Assembly (NCBI GenBank): GCA_012735135.1
Contig: JAAYHY010000110.1
Location: 1-57,511 of the forward strand
DNA length: 57,511 nt
Reading direction: 5' to 3'
Source: Bacillota bacterium
GTDB lineage: Bacteria; Bacillota; UBA4882; UBA10575
Shown here: in pieces, positions 46,259 through 54,141 of the stretch
Layout of the letters: each line of letters starts with the position of its first letter
Position numbering within the stretch: the first letter of the stretch is position 1
Program-made: the position numbers and the translations under genes
Notes under the pieces: generated by a model
What the model was told of the DNA's origin: nothing
What the model saw: only the letters and a program-made list of their open reading frames with translations
Database searches by the model: none

Positions 46259-46353
46259 ATCAGTTTGGGCATAGGAAAGCACAACCCCCTGCCGCAGGCG
46301 GTCTTGTTCACCGTAATAAGGCTGGGGGTTGGAGAGGGGGAATTAAACCATGA
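46249..46353 (+). CDS. 34-residue trp leader peptide, overlapping trpE
   Basis: ATG 46249 is preceded at 7 nt by AAGGAGG (46,235-46,241), the best ribosome site in the leader. The frame stays open for 34 codons and stops at TGA 46351-46353, overlapping the trpE start in ATGA. The peptide is basic and Gly/Pro-rich, with a single Trp at codon 28; I recognise no homology. It lies after the attenuator, so it is made only on read-through transcripts and could control trpE by translational coupling. TRAP-like GAG triplets cover its start. Confidence 0.7.
   Translation: MSGDQFGHRKAQPPAAGGLVHRNKAGGWRGGIKP
46283..46340 (+). promoter_or_regulatory. Alternative hairpins over the trpE ribosome site
   Basis: AACCCCC (46,283-46,289) can pair with GGGGGTT (46,324-46,330), leaving the trpE Shine-Dalgarno free. 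Alternatively CCCCCT (46,285-46,290) can pair with AGGGGG (46,335-46,340) in that site. A CCTGC-C-GCAGG hairpin nests between. Ribosomes on the leader ORF would disrupt both. Confidence 0.55.
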
Positions 46354-47831
46354 TTGCCCCGGGGTTAGATACGTACCGGCGATTGTCGGAAGCCGGCTAC
46401 CGGTATATCCCCCTTTATGCCGAAGAACTAAATGATACGGAGACCCCGGTGACGATCTTTGCCAAATTAACCAAAGGGAAAGGCCGGTTTTTGCTGGAAA
46501 GCGTCGAGCGGGGCAACCAGATCGGCCGTTACTCATTTATTGGTTGGCAACCGTTCCTTACCTTCACCGCCACCGGTGAAGAGCTAACTTTATCGAGGCA
46601 AGAGGGTTCCACCATTCTTTACGGCGAACCGCTGGCCACGATAAAAAAGGAACTGGATTCCCTAAGGGTTGCCCCCTTGCCGGAACTGAACCCCTTTCCT
46701 GGCGGCGCCGCCGGCTATATCGGTTACGACTACGTACGGCAGATCGAAAAACTCCCCATCCAAACCCGGCCGGTAACCGGTTTGCCCGATCTTTCCCTGG
46801 TTGTCCCCAGTTATTTGGTCCGGCTGGACCATGTCACCCATAAAATAACCACCATTGTCTTGAGCCGGGCGGATCCGGAGGATATCGATGGTTCATACCG
46901 GAGAACGGTCCAGGAATTGAGCGCCCTGCGCGACAAATTTAAGCGGAAACAGCAGCTTCCGCCTCTCCCCAACACAGAAAAGGAGGATAAAGCGCCCGCC
47001 TGGAGCGCCACCCTCTCCAAAAGTCAGTTTATGGGCTTGGTCCAACAGATCAAAGAGTATATCCGTGCCGGTGAAGTCCGCCAGGTGGTTCTCTCCCACC
47101 GGATCCGGCAAGCCTACTCCGAAGACCCCTTCTTCTTCTACCGGGTCCTAAGGACGGTCAACCCCTCCCCCTACCTGTTCTACTTTGATTTTGGCGACCA
47201 CCAACTGGCCGGTTCTTCGCCGGAAATGATGGTCCGTTTAACGGACGGTCGCGTTACTTTAAAACCAATCGCCGGGACCAGACGCCGGGGGTGTTCGGCC
47301 GAAGAGGATGAGCGGCTCCGTCAGGAACTTTTAAACGACGGGAAAGAACGGGCAGAACACCTGATGCTCGTCGATTCAGGCCGGGAAGAGCTGGACCGGG
47401 TCTGCCGGCCGGGGAGCGTCCAGGTGACAAATTTGATGAATGTTGAGTCTTACTCCCATGTCATCCATCTCGTCTCCACCCTTCAGGGGGAATTGCTTCC
47501 CGTTTATTCCGGTTTTGATCTGCTCCGGGCCGTCTTCCCGGCCGGGACCCTTTCCGGGGCGCCGAAACGGCGGGCGCTGGAGATCATCGAAGCGCTGGAA
47601 CCGACCCGGCGGGAGTTTTATGGCGGCTGTGTCGGTTACTTTGGGTTCAATGGCAATCTTGATACCTGTATAACCATCCGGACGGCCTTGTTCCACGCCA
47701 ACCAAGTTCACCTCCAAGTCGGGGCGGGAATTGTGGCTGATTCGGACCCGGAGAAAGAATACGCCGAAACGATGAATAAAGCCGCCGCGCTCTTAACCGC
47801 CTTGACCCAAGCCGGCGGCGAGAAACGATAA
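46350..47831 (+). CDS. trpE: Anthranilate synthase component I
   Basis: 493 residues. The N-terminal domain contains LLES (in GRFLLESVERGNQIGRYSF), the tryptophan feedback-site motif. The chorismate-binding domain has GSSPEMMVRL, KPIAGTRRRG, ELLNDGKERAEHLMLVDSGR and AGTLSGAPKRRALEIIE. It makes anthranilate from chorismate with ammonia or, with a glutamine amidotransferase partner, glutamine. No trpG is in the operon, so TrpG/PabA must be encoded elsewhere. GGAGAGGGGG precedes the ATG, and the leader ORF stop overlaps it. Confidence 0.97.
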   Translation: MIAPGLDTYRRLSEAGYRYIPLYAEELNDTETPVTIFAKLTKGKGRFLLESVERGNQIGRYSFIGWQPFLTFTATGEELTLSRQEGSTILYGEPLATIKKELDSLRVAPLPELNPFPGGAAGYIGYDYVRQIEKLPIQTRPVTGLPDLSLVVPSYLVRLDHVTHKITTIVLSRADPEDIDGSYRRTVQELSALRDKFKRKQQLPPLPNTEKEDKAPAWSATLSKSQFMGLVQQIKEYIRAGEVRQVVLSHRIRQAYSEDPFFFYRVLRTVNPSPYLFYFDFGDHQLAGSSPEMMVRLTDGRVTLKPIAGTRRRGCSAEEDERLRQELLNDGKERAEHLMLVDSGREELDRVCRPGSVQVTNLMNVESYSHVIHLVSTLQGELLPVYSGFDLLRAVFPAGTLSGAPKRRALEIIEALEPTRREFYGGCVGYFGFNGNLDTCITIRTALFHANQVHLQVGAGIVADSDPEKEYAETMNKAAALLTALTQAGGEKR

Positions 47832-47860
47832 ACTGTATTTTTGGGTATAAGCCAAAAGCT

Positions 47861-47878
47861 GAGAGGAGATGAGCAGAG
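47861..47878 (+). promoter_or_regulatory. Third TRAP-site candidate at the trpD start
   Basis: GAG at 47861, 47866, 47871 and 47876, again with exactly 2-nt spacers; further GAG at 47887 and 47889 and TAG at 47894 are out of register. The cluster covers the AGAGGAG ribosome site and the start of trpD. Confidence 0.6.
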
Positions 47879-48885
47879 TGATTAAGGAGAGCTTAGCAAA
47901 GCTCGCCCACGGCGAGCACCTGAGCGAAAAGGAGATGATCGAGACCACCACCGCCATCATGGAAGGCCGGGCTTCGCCGGCCCAGATCGGCAGCTTTTTG
48001 ACGGCCTTACGTTTAAAAGGGGAAACCGTCGAAGAGATCACCGGCGCCGCCCGGGTCATGCGGGAAAAAGCGGTCAAGATCGATTTTAAGGCCCCCACGG
48101 TGATCGATACTTGCGGTACCGGCGGGGACGGGGCCCAGACATTTAATATCTCAACTACCGTTGCTTTTATTGTTGCCGCCGCCGGCATTCCCGTCGCCAA
48201 ACACGGCAACCGGGCCATCTCCAGCCGGTGCGGAAGCGCGGATGTCCTGGAGGCCTTGGGGATCAACGTGGATCTGCCCCCGGAGAAAGTCGTCGTCTGT
48301 CTCAAAGAAGCGGGGATCGGGTTTTTATTTGCGCCCCGTTTTCACCAAGCGATGAAGCATGCGGCCGGCCCCCGGAAAGAACTGGGCTTCCGGACCGTCT
48401 TCAATTTGCTGGGACCGCTGACCAACCCGGCTGCCGCCAATTGCCAATTGGTCGGGGTTTTTCTGCCCCAACTGACCGAAGTGGTCGCCCGGGTGTTAGA
48501 CCGGCTCGGCGTCGAACGGGCCGTCGTGGTCCACGGCGGCGGCCTGGACGAATTAGCACTGGAGGGTGAGAATAAAATCAGCATTTTAAAACAGGGCCGG
48601 ATTACGACCTTTAGCTTTCAGGCGGTAGATCTGAATCTCAGCCCCGCTCCGAAAGCGGCCTTGGCCGGTGGCGGTCCGGAGGAGAATGCCCGGATTACCC
48701 TTGATCTTTTACGGGGCAACGAAAAAGGTCCCAAACTCGCCGTTGTATTGCTCAATGCCGCCGCTGCCCTGCTCGCCGCCGATGTGGTCACCAGTTTAAA
48801 AGAGGGGATTGCCCTCGCCCGCCAACTGGTGGCCGACGGGAAAGCCTATGCCAAGTTGGAACATTTCCGCCAAGTGGTGGGGTGA
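47878..48885 (+). CDS. trpD: Anthranilate phosphoribosyltransferase
   Basis: 335 residues from GTG 47878 (or 338 from ATG 47869). I prefer GTG because AGAGGAG is 9 nt upstream and the resulting MIKESLAKLAHGEHLSE start fits the family; ATG 47869 abuts the ribosome site. Motifs are IDTCGTGGDG (PRPP loop), KHGNRAISSRCGSADVLEAL and RTVFNLLGPLTNPA. It transfers phosphoribose to anthranilate. TRAP-like triplets over its start suggest translational control. Confidence 0.96.
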   Translation: MIKESLAKLAHGEHLSEKEMIETTTAIMEGRASPAQIGSFLTALRLKGETVEEITGAARVMREKAVKIDFKAPTVIDTCGTGGDGAQTFNISTTVAFIVAAAGIPVAKHGNRAISSRCGSADVLEALGINVDLPPEKVVVCLKEAGIGFLFAPRFHQAMKHAAGPRKELGFRTVFNLLGPLTNPAAANCQLVGVFLPQLTEVVARVLDRLGVERAVVVHGGGLDELALEGENKISILKQGRITTFSFQAVDLNLSPAPKAALAGGGPEENARITLDLLRGNEKGPKLAVVLLNAAAALLAADVVTSLKEGIALARQLVADGKAYAKLEHFRQVVG

Positions 48886-48888
48886 GGC

Positions 48889-49683
48889 ATGATGTTTTTA
48901 GAACGGATTTTGCAAGCTAAAGCCAGGGAAGTCATGGCGAAAAAAGCCAAAATCCCCTTCGCCGAATTAGCCCGGGGATTGACGGACATCCCCGCACCCA
49001 GGCCCTTCCGGCCAAGCCTGACCGGAGAGGGGATTAAGCTGATTGCCGAGATCAAACGGGCTTCTCCCTCCAAAGGAATCCTCTGCCCCGATTTTCAGCC
49101 GTTAAAATTAGCCCGGATCTATGAAGCTTCGGAGGCGGCCGCCCTTTCCGTCTTGACGGAGGAGAAATTTTTTCAAGGGTCCCTCGCTTATTTAACACTG
49201 ATTAAAAAGGGGACCCAAAGGCTTCCGGTCCTGCTGAAAGATTTTATCATCGACCCGTACCAAATCTTGGAGGCCAGGGTTTGCGGGGCCGATGCGGTGC
49301 TTTTGATTTGCGCCGCCCTGTCCCGGGCGCAACTGGCCACCTATATTAAAGAGGCAATGGCTTTGGGGATGGATGCCCTGGTGGAAGTCCACAATCAGGC
49401 GGAATTGGCGGACGCTTTGGCGGCAGGGGCCGAAATCATTGGGATCAACAACCGGGACTTGACCACTTTCCAAGTCGATCTGGAGACCACCTTCCGTTTG
49501 CTGGAAGCAATCCCCAAAGATAAGATTGTCGTCGCGGAGAGCGGTATCAAAGATCGGCGGCAGCTTCAGCGTCTGGCCCAAGCAGGGGTAAATGCGGCCC
49601 TCATCGGGGAAGCCCTGGTCACTGCCGCCGATCCCGGCTCCAAGCTTCGTGAATTACGGGGGGAAGAAAATGATTCCGGTTAA
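48889..49683 (+). CDS. trpC: Indole-3-glycerol phosphate synthase
   Basis: 264 residues, a TIM barrel. The catalytic lysines are in AEIKRASPSKG and VLLKDFIID, with Glu in AESGIKD and the phosphate-binding loop GEALV. It closes the indole ring from CdRP. It begins 3 nt after trpD, with GGGGTGAGG as ribosome site overlapping the trpD stop. Confidence 0.97.
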   Translation: MMFLERILQAKAREVMAKKAKIPFAELARGLTDIPAPRPFRPSLTGEGIKLIAEIKRASPSKGILCPDFQPLKLARIYEASEAAALSVLTEEKFFQGSLAYLTLIKKGTQRLPVLLKDFIIDPYQILEARVCGADAVLLICAALSRAQLATYIKEAMALGMDALVEVHNQAELADALAAGAEIIGINNRDLTTFQVDLETTFRLLEAIPKDKIVVAESGIKDRRQLQRLAQAGVNAALIGEALVTAADPGSKLRELRGEENDSG

Positions 49684-50281
49684 AATCTGCGGGATTACCA
49701 ACTGGCCCGATGCTCTATACTGCCAAAAGATGGGTGTCTCCGCCCTCGGCTTCGTTTTTGCCCCTTCGCCACGGCAAGTCACCATCGAACAGGTTTACCC
49801 GATTACCCGCAGGCTCTCCCCGTTCCTCATAAAAGTCGGGGTCTTTGTGGATGAAGCGCCCGACCGCATTCGGGAGATCATGCAGGATTGCCGCCTGGAT
49901 CTGGCCCAGTTACATGGGGCGGAAACCCCCGATGTTTGTGAGTTCTTGGCCGGCCGGGTGATTAAGGCTTTCCGCGCCGGCCGCGACCATCCGGACCCAA
50001 GCTGGAAAGGCGCGCCCCTACGGGGGATCCTGCTCGACACTTACGTACCCGGTGTCTACGGCGGAACCGGCCAAACCTTCGACTGGTCCCTGGTGGCCTC
50101 CTATCGGCAGCTGGGCTTCCCCCTAATCTTAGCCGGCGGCTTAAACCCGGACAATATCGGCACGGCCCTGCAAACCGTCCGTCCCGACGGGATTGATTTG
50201 TCCAGTGGGGTGGAAGCGCGGCCCGGGATCAAGGACCCGGTAAAAATCGCCAAGTTATTAACGGCACTTAAAAGACGGTAA
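49670..50281 (+). CDS. trpF: Phosphoribosylanthranilate isomerase
   Basis: 203 residues. VKICGIT carries the catalytic Cys; LGFVFAPSPR, LDTYVPGVYGGTGQTFDW (catalytic Asp), LAGGLNPDN and LSSGVEARPGIKD are all family signatures. It overlaps the trpC end by 14 nt; ATG 49670 uses GGGGGGAAG just upstream. Confidence 0.96.
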   Translation: MIPVKICGITNWPDALYCQKMGVSALGFVFAPSPRQVTIEQVYPITRRLSPFLIKVGVFVDEAPDRIREIMQDCRLDLAQLHGAETPDVCEFLAGRVIKAFRAGRDHPDPSWKGAPLRGILLDTYVPGVYGGTGQTFDWSLVASYRQLGFPLILAGGLNPDNIGTALQTVRPDGIDLSSGVEARPGIKDPVKIAKLLTALKRR

Positions 50282-50353
50282 CATGCCTACCTTAGCCCTT
50301 CTTTACCCGGCCGGTACGTATACTCTTCTCCGCAGGCCTTATCTTTCTTAGCC

Positions 50354-51577
50354 ATGGATTCTTCATCACAGCCCAAGGAGGTGTTTGCCATCACAACCTT
50401 TCAAGAATGGTATTTTGGTGTTTATGGCGGCCGTTATGTGCCGGAGACGCTCATGGCCGCTTTGGACGAATTAACCGCGGCTTACCATAAATACGCCCGG
50501 ACCCCGGAATTCCAGGAAGAGTTGGTTCAGCTTTACCAGACCTATGCGGGACGGCCTACCCCCTTGTACTACGCCGAACGTTTCAGCCGGGAGTTAGGGA
50601 AGGGCAAAATCTACCTTAAGCGGGAAGATCTGAACCATACCGGAGCCCATAAGATCAACAACGCTTTAGGCCAAATTCTGCTGGCCCAACGGATGGGTAA
50701 GCGCCGGATCATCGCCGAGACCGGCGCCGGGCAACACGGTGTCGCCACGGCGACCGTCGCCGCCAAATTCGGTTTGGAATGCGTGGTTTATATGGGTAAA
50801 GTTGATATGGACCGGCAAGCCTTGAACGTCTTCCGGATGAAACTCCTCGGCGCCGAGGTCCGGCCGGTAACCTCCGGGAGCGCGACTTTGAAGGATGCGA
50901 CCAATGAAGCGATCCGGGACTGGGTGACCAATGTGGACGATACCTATTATCTCATCGGCTCTGTGGTCGGACCCCATCCTTATCCGGCCATTGTCCGGGA
51001 TTTTCAAGCGGTGATCGGCCGGGAGACCAAAGCCCAATTACAAGCATTGGAAGGCCGGCTTCCCGACTATGTGGTAGCCTGTGTGGGCGGGGGAAGCAAT
51101 GCCCTTGGGATCTTTACCGCCTTTCTCGCTGAACCCGGCGTTAAATTGGTGGGTGTAGAGGCCGCCGGCAAGGGCCTGTCCACAGAGGAACACGCCGCCG
51201 CCCTCTCCAAAGGAAAACCCGGAATCCTCCACGGGGCGAAAAGCTACTTACTTTCTGACTCCGATGGCCAAGTGCGAGAGGCCTATTCCATCTCAGCCGG
51301 GCTGGATTACCCGGGAGTGGGTCCGGAACATAGTTACTTAAAAGACAGCGGACGGGTGGAATACCAGGCCGTAAGTGACCATGAGGCCCTCACGGCTTTT
51401 TCCTATTTGACCCAGACGGAAGGGATTATCCCCGCTTTGGAGAGCGCCCACGCGGTGGCCGCAGGAATGAAACTAGCCCGCCAACTGGCCCCGGATGAAA
51501 TTATGGTCATTAACCTTTCCGGGCGGGGCGACAAGGATATCCCCACGGTCGCCCGGGTTATGGGGGTGAATTTATGA
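50354..51577 (+). CDS. trpB: Tryptophan synthase beta chain
   Basis: 407 residues as drawn. The PLP lysine is in [16 protein letters not shown], the phosphate loop is GGGSNALG and GRGDKDI closes the site. It joins indole and serine. The start is unusual. Family similarity begins at [20 protein letters not shown], and the best ribosome site (AAGGAGG at 50,375-50,381) lies 8 nt before codon ATC at 50390. No ATG, GTG or TTG fits that site: GTG 50381 overlaps it, and ATG 50354 has only a weak site. Either ATG 50354 is used or initiation occurs at ATC. Confidence 0.95.
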   Translation: MDSSSQPKEVFAITTFQEWYFGVYGGRYVPETLMAALDELTAAYHKYARTPEFQEELVQLYQTYAGRPTPLYYAERFSRELGKGKIYLKREDLNHTGAHKINNALGQILLAQRMGKRRIIAETGAGQHGVATATVAAKFGLECVVYMGKVDMDRQALNVFRMKLLGAEVRPVTSGSATLKDATNEAIRDWVTNVDDTYYLIGSVVGPHPYPAIVRDFQAVIGRETKAQLQALEGRLPDYVVACVGGGSNALGIFTAFLAEPGVKLVGVEAAGKGLSTEEHAAALSKGKPGILHGAKSYLLSDSDGQVREAYSISAGLDYPGVGPEHSYLKDSGRVEYQAVSDHEALTAFSYLTQTEGIIPALESAHAVAAGMKLARQLAPDEIMVINLSGRGDKDIPTVARVMGVNL

Positions 51578-52353
51578 ACCGGGTGGCAGAGCGTTTTCAA
51601 GAACTAAAGCGAGCCGGCCGCAAGGCCTTTATCCCTTACATCATGGGCGGTGATCCGGATTTACCGCGTTTACCACGGATTCTGGAGAGCTTAGCCGCTA
51701 CGGGGGTGGACTTAATCGAGGTCGGCGTCCCCTTCTCCGACCCCTTGGCCGACGGGCCGGTCATCCAGGCGGCCGGACAGCGGGCCCTCCGGCATGGTTG
51801 CACCCTGACTAAACTTTTGACCGCGCTCAAACCGGTGGCCTCCTCCCTGCCGGTCCCCTTGCTCTTGATGATCTACTATAACCAGATCTTCCAGCGGGGA
51901 ACGGCGCGCTTCCTGGAGGAAGTCAAAGCAGCCGGCGGCGCCGGGTTGATCATCCCCGATTTACCGCCGGAGGCCGCCGGCGAACTAAGCCGCTTAGCCG
52001 CGGATTTTGAGATCAGCCTTAATTTTCTCGTCGCCCCTACCAGCCAAGCGGAACGGATCCGGATGGTGGCCACAGCCAGCACCGGCTTTGTCTATACGGT
52101 TTCCGTGAAAGGGGTAACCGGCGCCCGCGAACAATTGCCGCCGGAGTTGCCGGCTTTTGTCCAACGGGTTAAAACCCTTAGTCCCCGTCCGGTTGCCGTC
52201 GGGTTCGGGATCGCCACCCCCGACCAGGCCAGGATGGTCTCCCGGCTCGCCGACGGCGTCGTGGTCGGCAGCGCCATCGTTCAGGCGATCGCTGAGGATA
52301 CGGAGCTGAAGAAAATGGCTTCCCTTGTCAAAGCATTGCGGGAAGCCATTTAA
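51574..52353 (+). CDS. trpA: Tryptophan synthase alpha chain
   Basis: 259 residues, a TIM barrel. Catalytic Glu and Asp are in [27 protein letters not shown] and GFGIATPDQ are further signatures. It cleaves indole-3-glycerol phosphate and passes indole to TrpB. The ATG overlaps the trpB stop (ATGA). The 140-nt gap after it, convergent with truA, shows no hairpin with T-run. Confidence 0.97.
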   Translation: MNRVAERFQELKRAGRKAFIPYIMGGDPDLPRLPRILESLAATGVDLIEVGVPFSDPLADGPVIQAAGQRALRHGCTLTKLLTALKPVASSLPVPLLLMIYYNQIFQRGTARFLEEVKAAGGAGLIIPDLPPEAAGELSRLAADFEISLNFLVAPTSQAERIRMVATASTGFVYTVSVKGVTGAREQLPPELPAFVQRVKTLSPRPVAVGFGIATPDQARMVSRLADGVVVGSAIVQAIAEDTELKKMASLVKALREAI

Positions 52354-52493
52354 GGAAATATTTACAGAAAGCATTTGGACGCAATATTCGTAGCAATTAT
52401 ACGGAGGAAACATTGGAAGGAAATATGCGAAGGTAATACCTGGATAAATCCTTGGCGGGAAAAGCCGAAGCATAATTGGGCGGATAAAATCAC

Positions 52494-53327
52494 CTAGTAC
52501 TCGACGGCCATCAACGTGAGGCCGTGCGGCGGCGCGGTCGGTCCGGCCGCCTGCCGGTCGCCCTTTGTTAAGATGGTCCGGACCAAACCGGGGTCCGCTT
52601 TGCCCTCCCCGATCAAGAGTAAAGTGCCAACGATATTCCGGACCATCTTATATAAAAAACCATTTCCGGTCAGGGTAAAGCAGATTTCTTCCCCCTCTTC
52701 CGTTACTTCCACCCGGTCAAGCCGGCGCACCGTGGTCGCCACCGACGACCCGGCGGCGGAAAATCCCTTAAAATCATGTTCGCCGACTAAAAAGGCGGAC
52801 GCGGCCCGGATCGGCTCCACCCGGAGCGGCCGGGGATAATGGTAGGAAAAACGCCGGAGAAAGGGGTCCGGCCATTGGCGGCGGGAAACTATATATTGAT
52901 AGGTTTTCGTCTTCGCCCCGAAGCGGGCATGAAAGGAGAGGGGAACTTCTTCCGCCTGCCAGACAATGAGATCCGGCGGCAAACAGGAGTTCAGCGCGGT
53001 CGGCCAACGGCTGATCGGAATCGGTGATCCGGTGGTGAAATTCACCACTTGTCCCTTGGCATGGACACCGGCATCGGTCCGGCCGGCAGCAATCAGTTTC
53101 GGCGCCGTGCCGGTCAGTCGCTGTATGGCCTTTTCCAATTCGCCCTGGACCGTCCGTTCTCCCTTTCCTTGACGTTGGTAACCGGAGAACTCCGTCCCCT
53201 CATAGGCAATGGTTAATTTGACGTTGACCAGTTTCCCCGCCTCCTCCCTGGAAGATGCCTTGATGCTTGTCGACTCACCCGCCTTTATTTTTAAATCCCC
53301 ACCCAAAAGGAAGCCGCCCGCTTTCAC
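52494..53327 (-). CDS. truA: tRNA pseudouridine synthase A
   Basis: Family similarity begins VNVKLTIAYEGTEFSGYQRQ. The catalytic Asp is in AAGRTDAGVHAKGQVVNF, and GFLYKMVRNIVGTLL is conserved. It modifies positions 38-40 of tRNA anticodon arms. The start is a puzzle: the only standard start codons are GTG 53327 and TTG 53306, which would add ~30 atypical residues read through the dispersed repeat. GGGAGGAGG at 53,240-53,248 instead lies 8 nt before CTG 53231, where homology begins. I suspect CTG initiation, giving about 245 residues. Confidence 0.93.
   Translation of the reverse strand: MKAGGFLLGGDLKIKAGESTSIKASSREEAGKLVNVKLTIAYEGTEFSGYQRQGKGERTVQGELEKAIQRLTGTAPKLIAAGRTDAGVHAKGQVVNFTTGSPIPISRWPTALNSCLPPDLIVWQAEEVPLSFHARFGAKTKTYQYIVSRRQWPDPFLRRFSYHYPRPLRVEPIRAASAFLVGEHDFKGFSAAGSSVATTVRRLDRVEVTEEGEEICFTLTGNGFLYKMVRNIVGTLLLIGEGKADPGLVRTILTKGDRQAAGPTAPPHGLTLMAVEY
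53251..53286 (-). repeat. Dispersed 36-bp repeat, copy upstream of truA
   Basis: Minus strand AAAGGCGGGTGAGTCGACAA to ATCTTC. It matches the 40,494-40,529 copy at 31 of 36 positions. It lies directly before the truA ribosome site. Confidence 0.7.
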
Positions 53328-53406
53328 CCAAGCCGGGCGTTAGCATACCCGCAAAAATTCACTGGAGCAAGAAAAGACCATTCGGCCCCCAAGACGCGGG
53401 CAACTT

Positions 53407-54141
53407 CTATCCGATCATCCCTTTTCCCCACCAAAGAAGGGAAAAAAGCAAAATCAAGAGGGAACAAAGGGTATCTTTTCGCCCCCAGACCAACGCATAA
53501 AGTGACCCCCGGGGTTCACCCGGCACATAGCCCCTGGCCTCCATCGCCTGGGCAATCTCCAGAGCGCGCCGGAGCGCAGAAATGAACAACGGAATCACCA
53601 TCGAGAGCAAGCCCCTGATCTTCCGCGTCCATTTAGTCTGGAAGGTTACCCCCCGGGCTTGTTGAGCCAGCATAATTTCGCCTGCTTCCTCCAGCAGCAA
53701 GGGGAAGAAAGAAAGCGCCAGCCCAAGGGCCATCGCGATCTCACCGACCGGGAGGAAACGCCGGAAAGGCCAGAGGGTGAGTTCCACCCCTTTAATCAGG
53801 GTTAAGGCTTCCGTGACTCCCAACAGCCAAGAACTGAGCATGAGGAGGTTCAAAATCCGTCCAAAGTAGAGAAAAGCCCCGGCTACGGTCCCGGTCACCA
53901 GATTCAACAGAAAAGTTAAGCCCAGAAGCCAGCGGAAGGCCACAATCACTTGCCAGCCCCGTTTGAGCGGCAGGTGGGCGGAGACAAGCAAAAGAAGGTT
54001 GAAGGTGAGAAGGAAGAGTTGTCCAGGCAGAGTATTTTCGGTTAAGATCAGTGTCGCCCCGATGATCATTACACCCAACTTTAAGCGGGGATCCCGGAGA
54101 TGCCAGTAGGAAACGGCCGGGTAGTAACCGATTCCCTTCAT
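53407..54141 (-). CDS. ecfT: Energy-coupling factor transporter transmembrane protein
   Basis: 244 residues with about five to six membrane helices. The two cytoplasmic coupling motifs are LAQQARGV and AMEARGY (Ala-Arg-Gly), which dock on the two ATPases. It serves several vitamin-specific S components. It overlaps the upstream ATPase gene in ATGA. Confidence 0.93.
   Translation of the reverse strand: MKGIGYYPAVSYWHLRDPRLKLGVMIIGATLILTENTLPGQLFLLTFNLLLLVSAHLPLKRGWQVIVAFRWLLGLTFLLNLVTGTVAGAFLYFGRILNLLMLSSWLLGVTEALTLIKGVELTLWPFRRFLPVGEIAMALGLALSFFPLLLEEAGEIMLAQQARGVTFQTKWTRKIRGLLSMVIPLFISALRRALEIAQAMEARGYVPGEPRGSLYALVWGRKDTLCSLLILLFSLLWWGKGMIG

Noticed and set aside
46222-46536. 104-codon minus-strand frame antisense to the trp leader and trpE start
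   Set aside because: A shadow of the leader ORF and trpE; no ribosome site or promoter.
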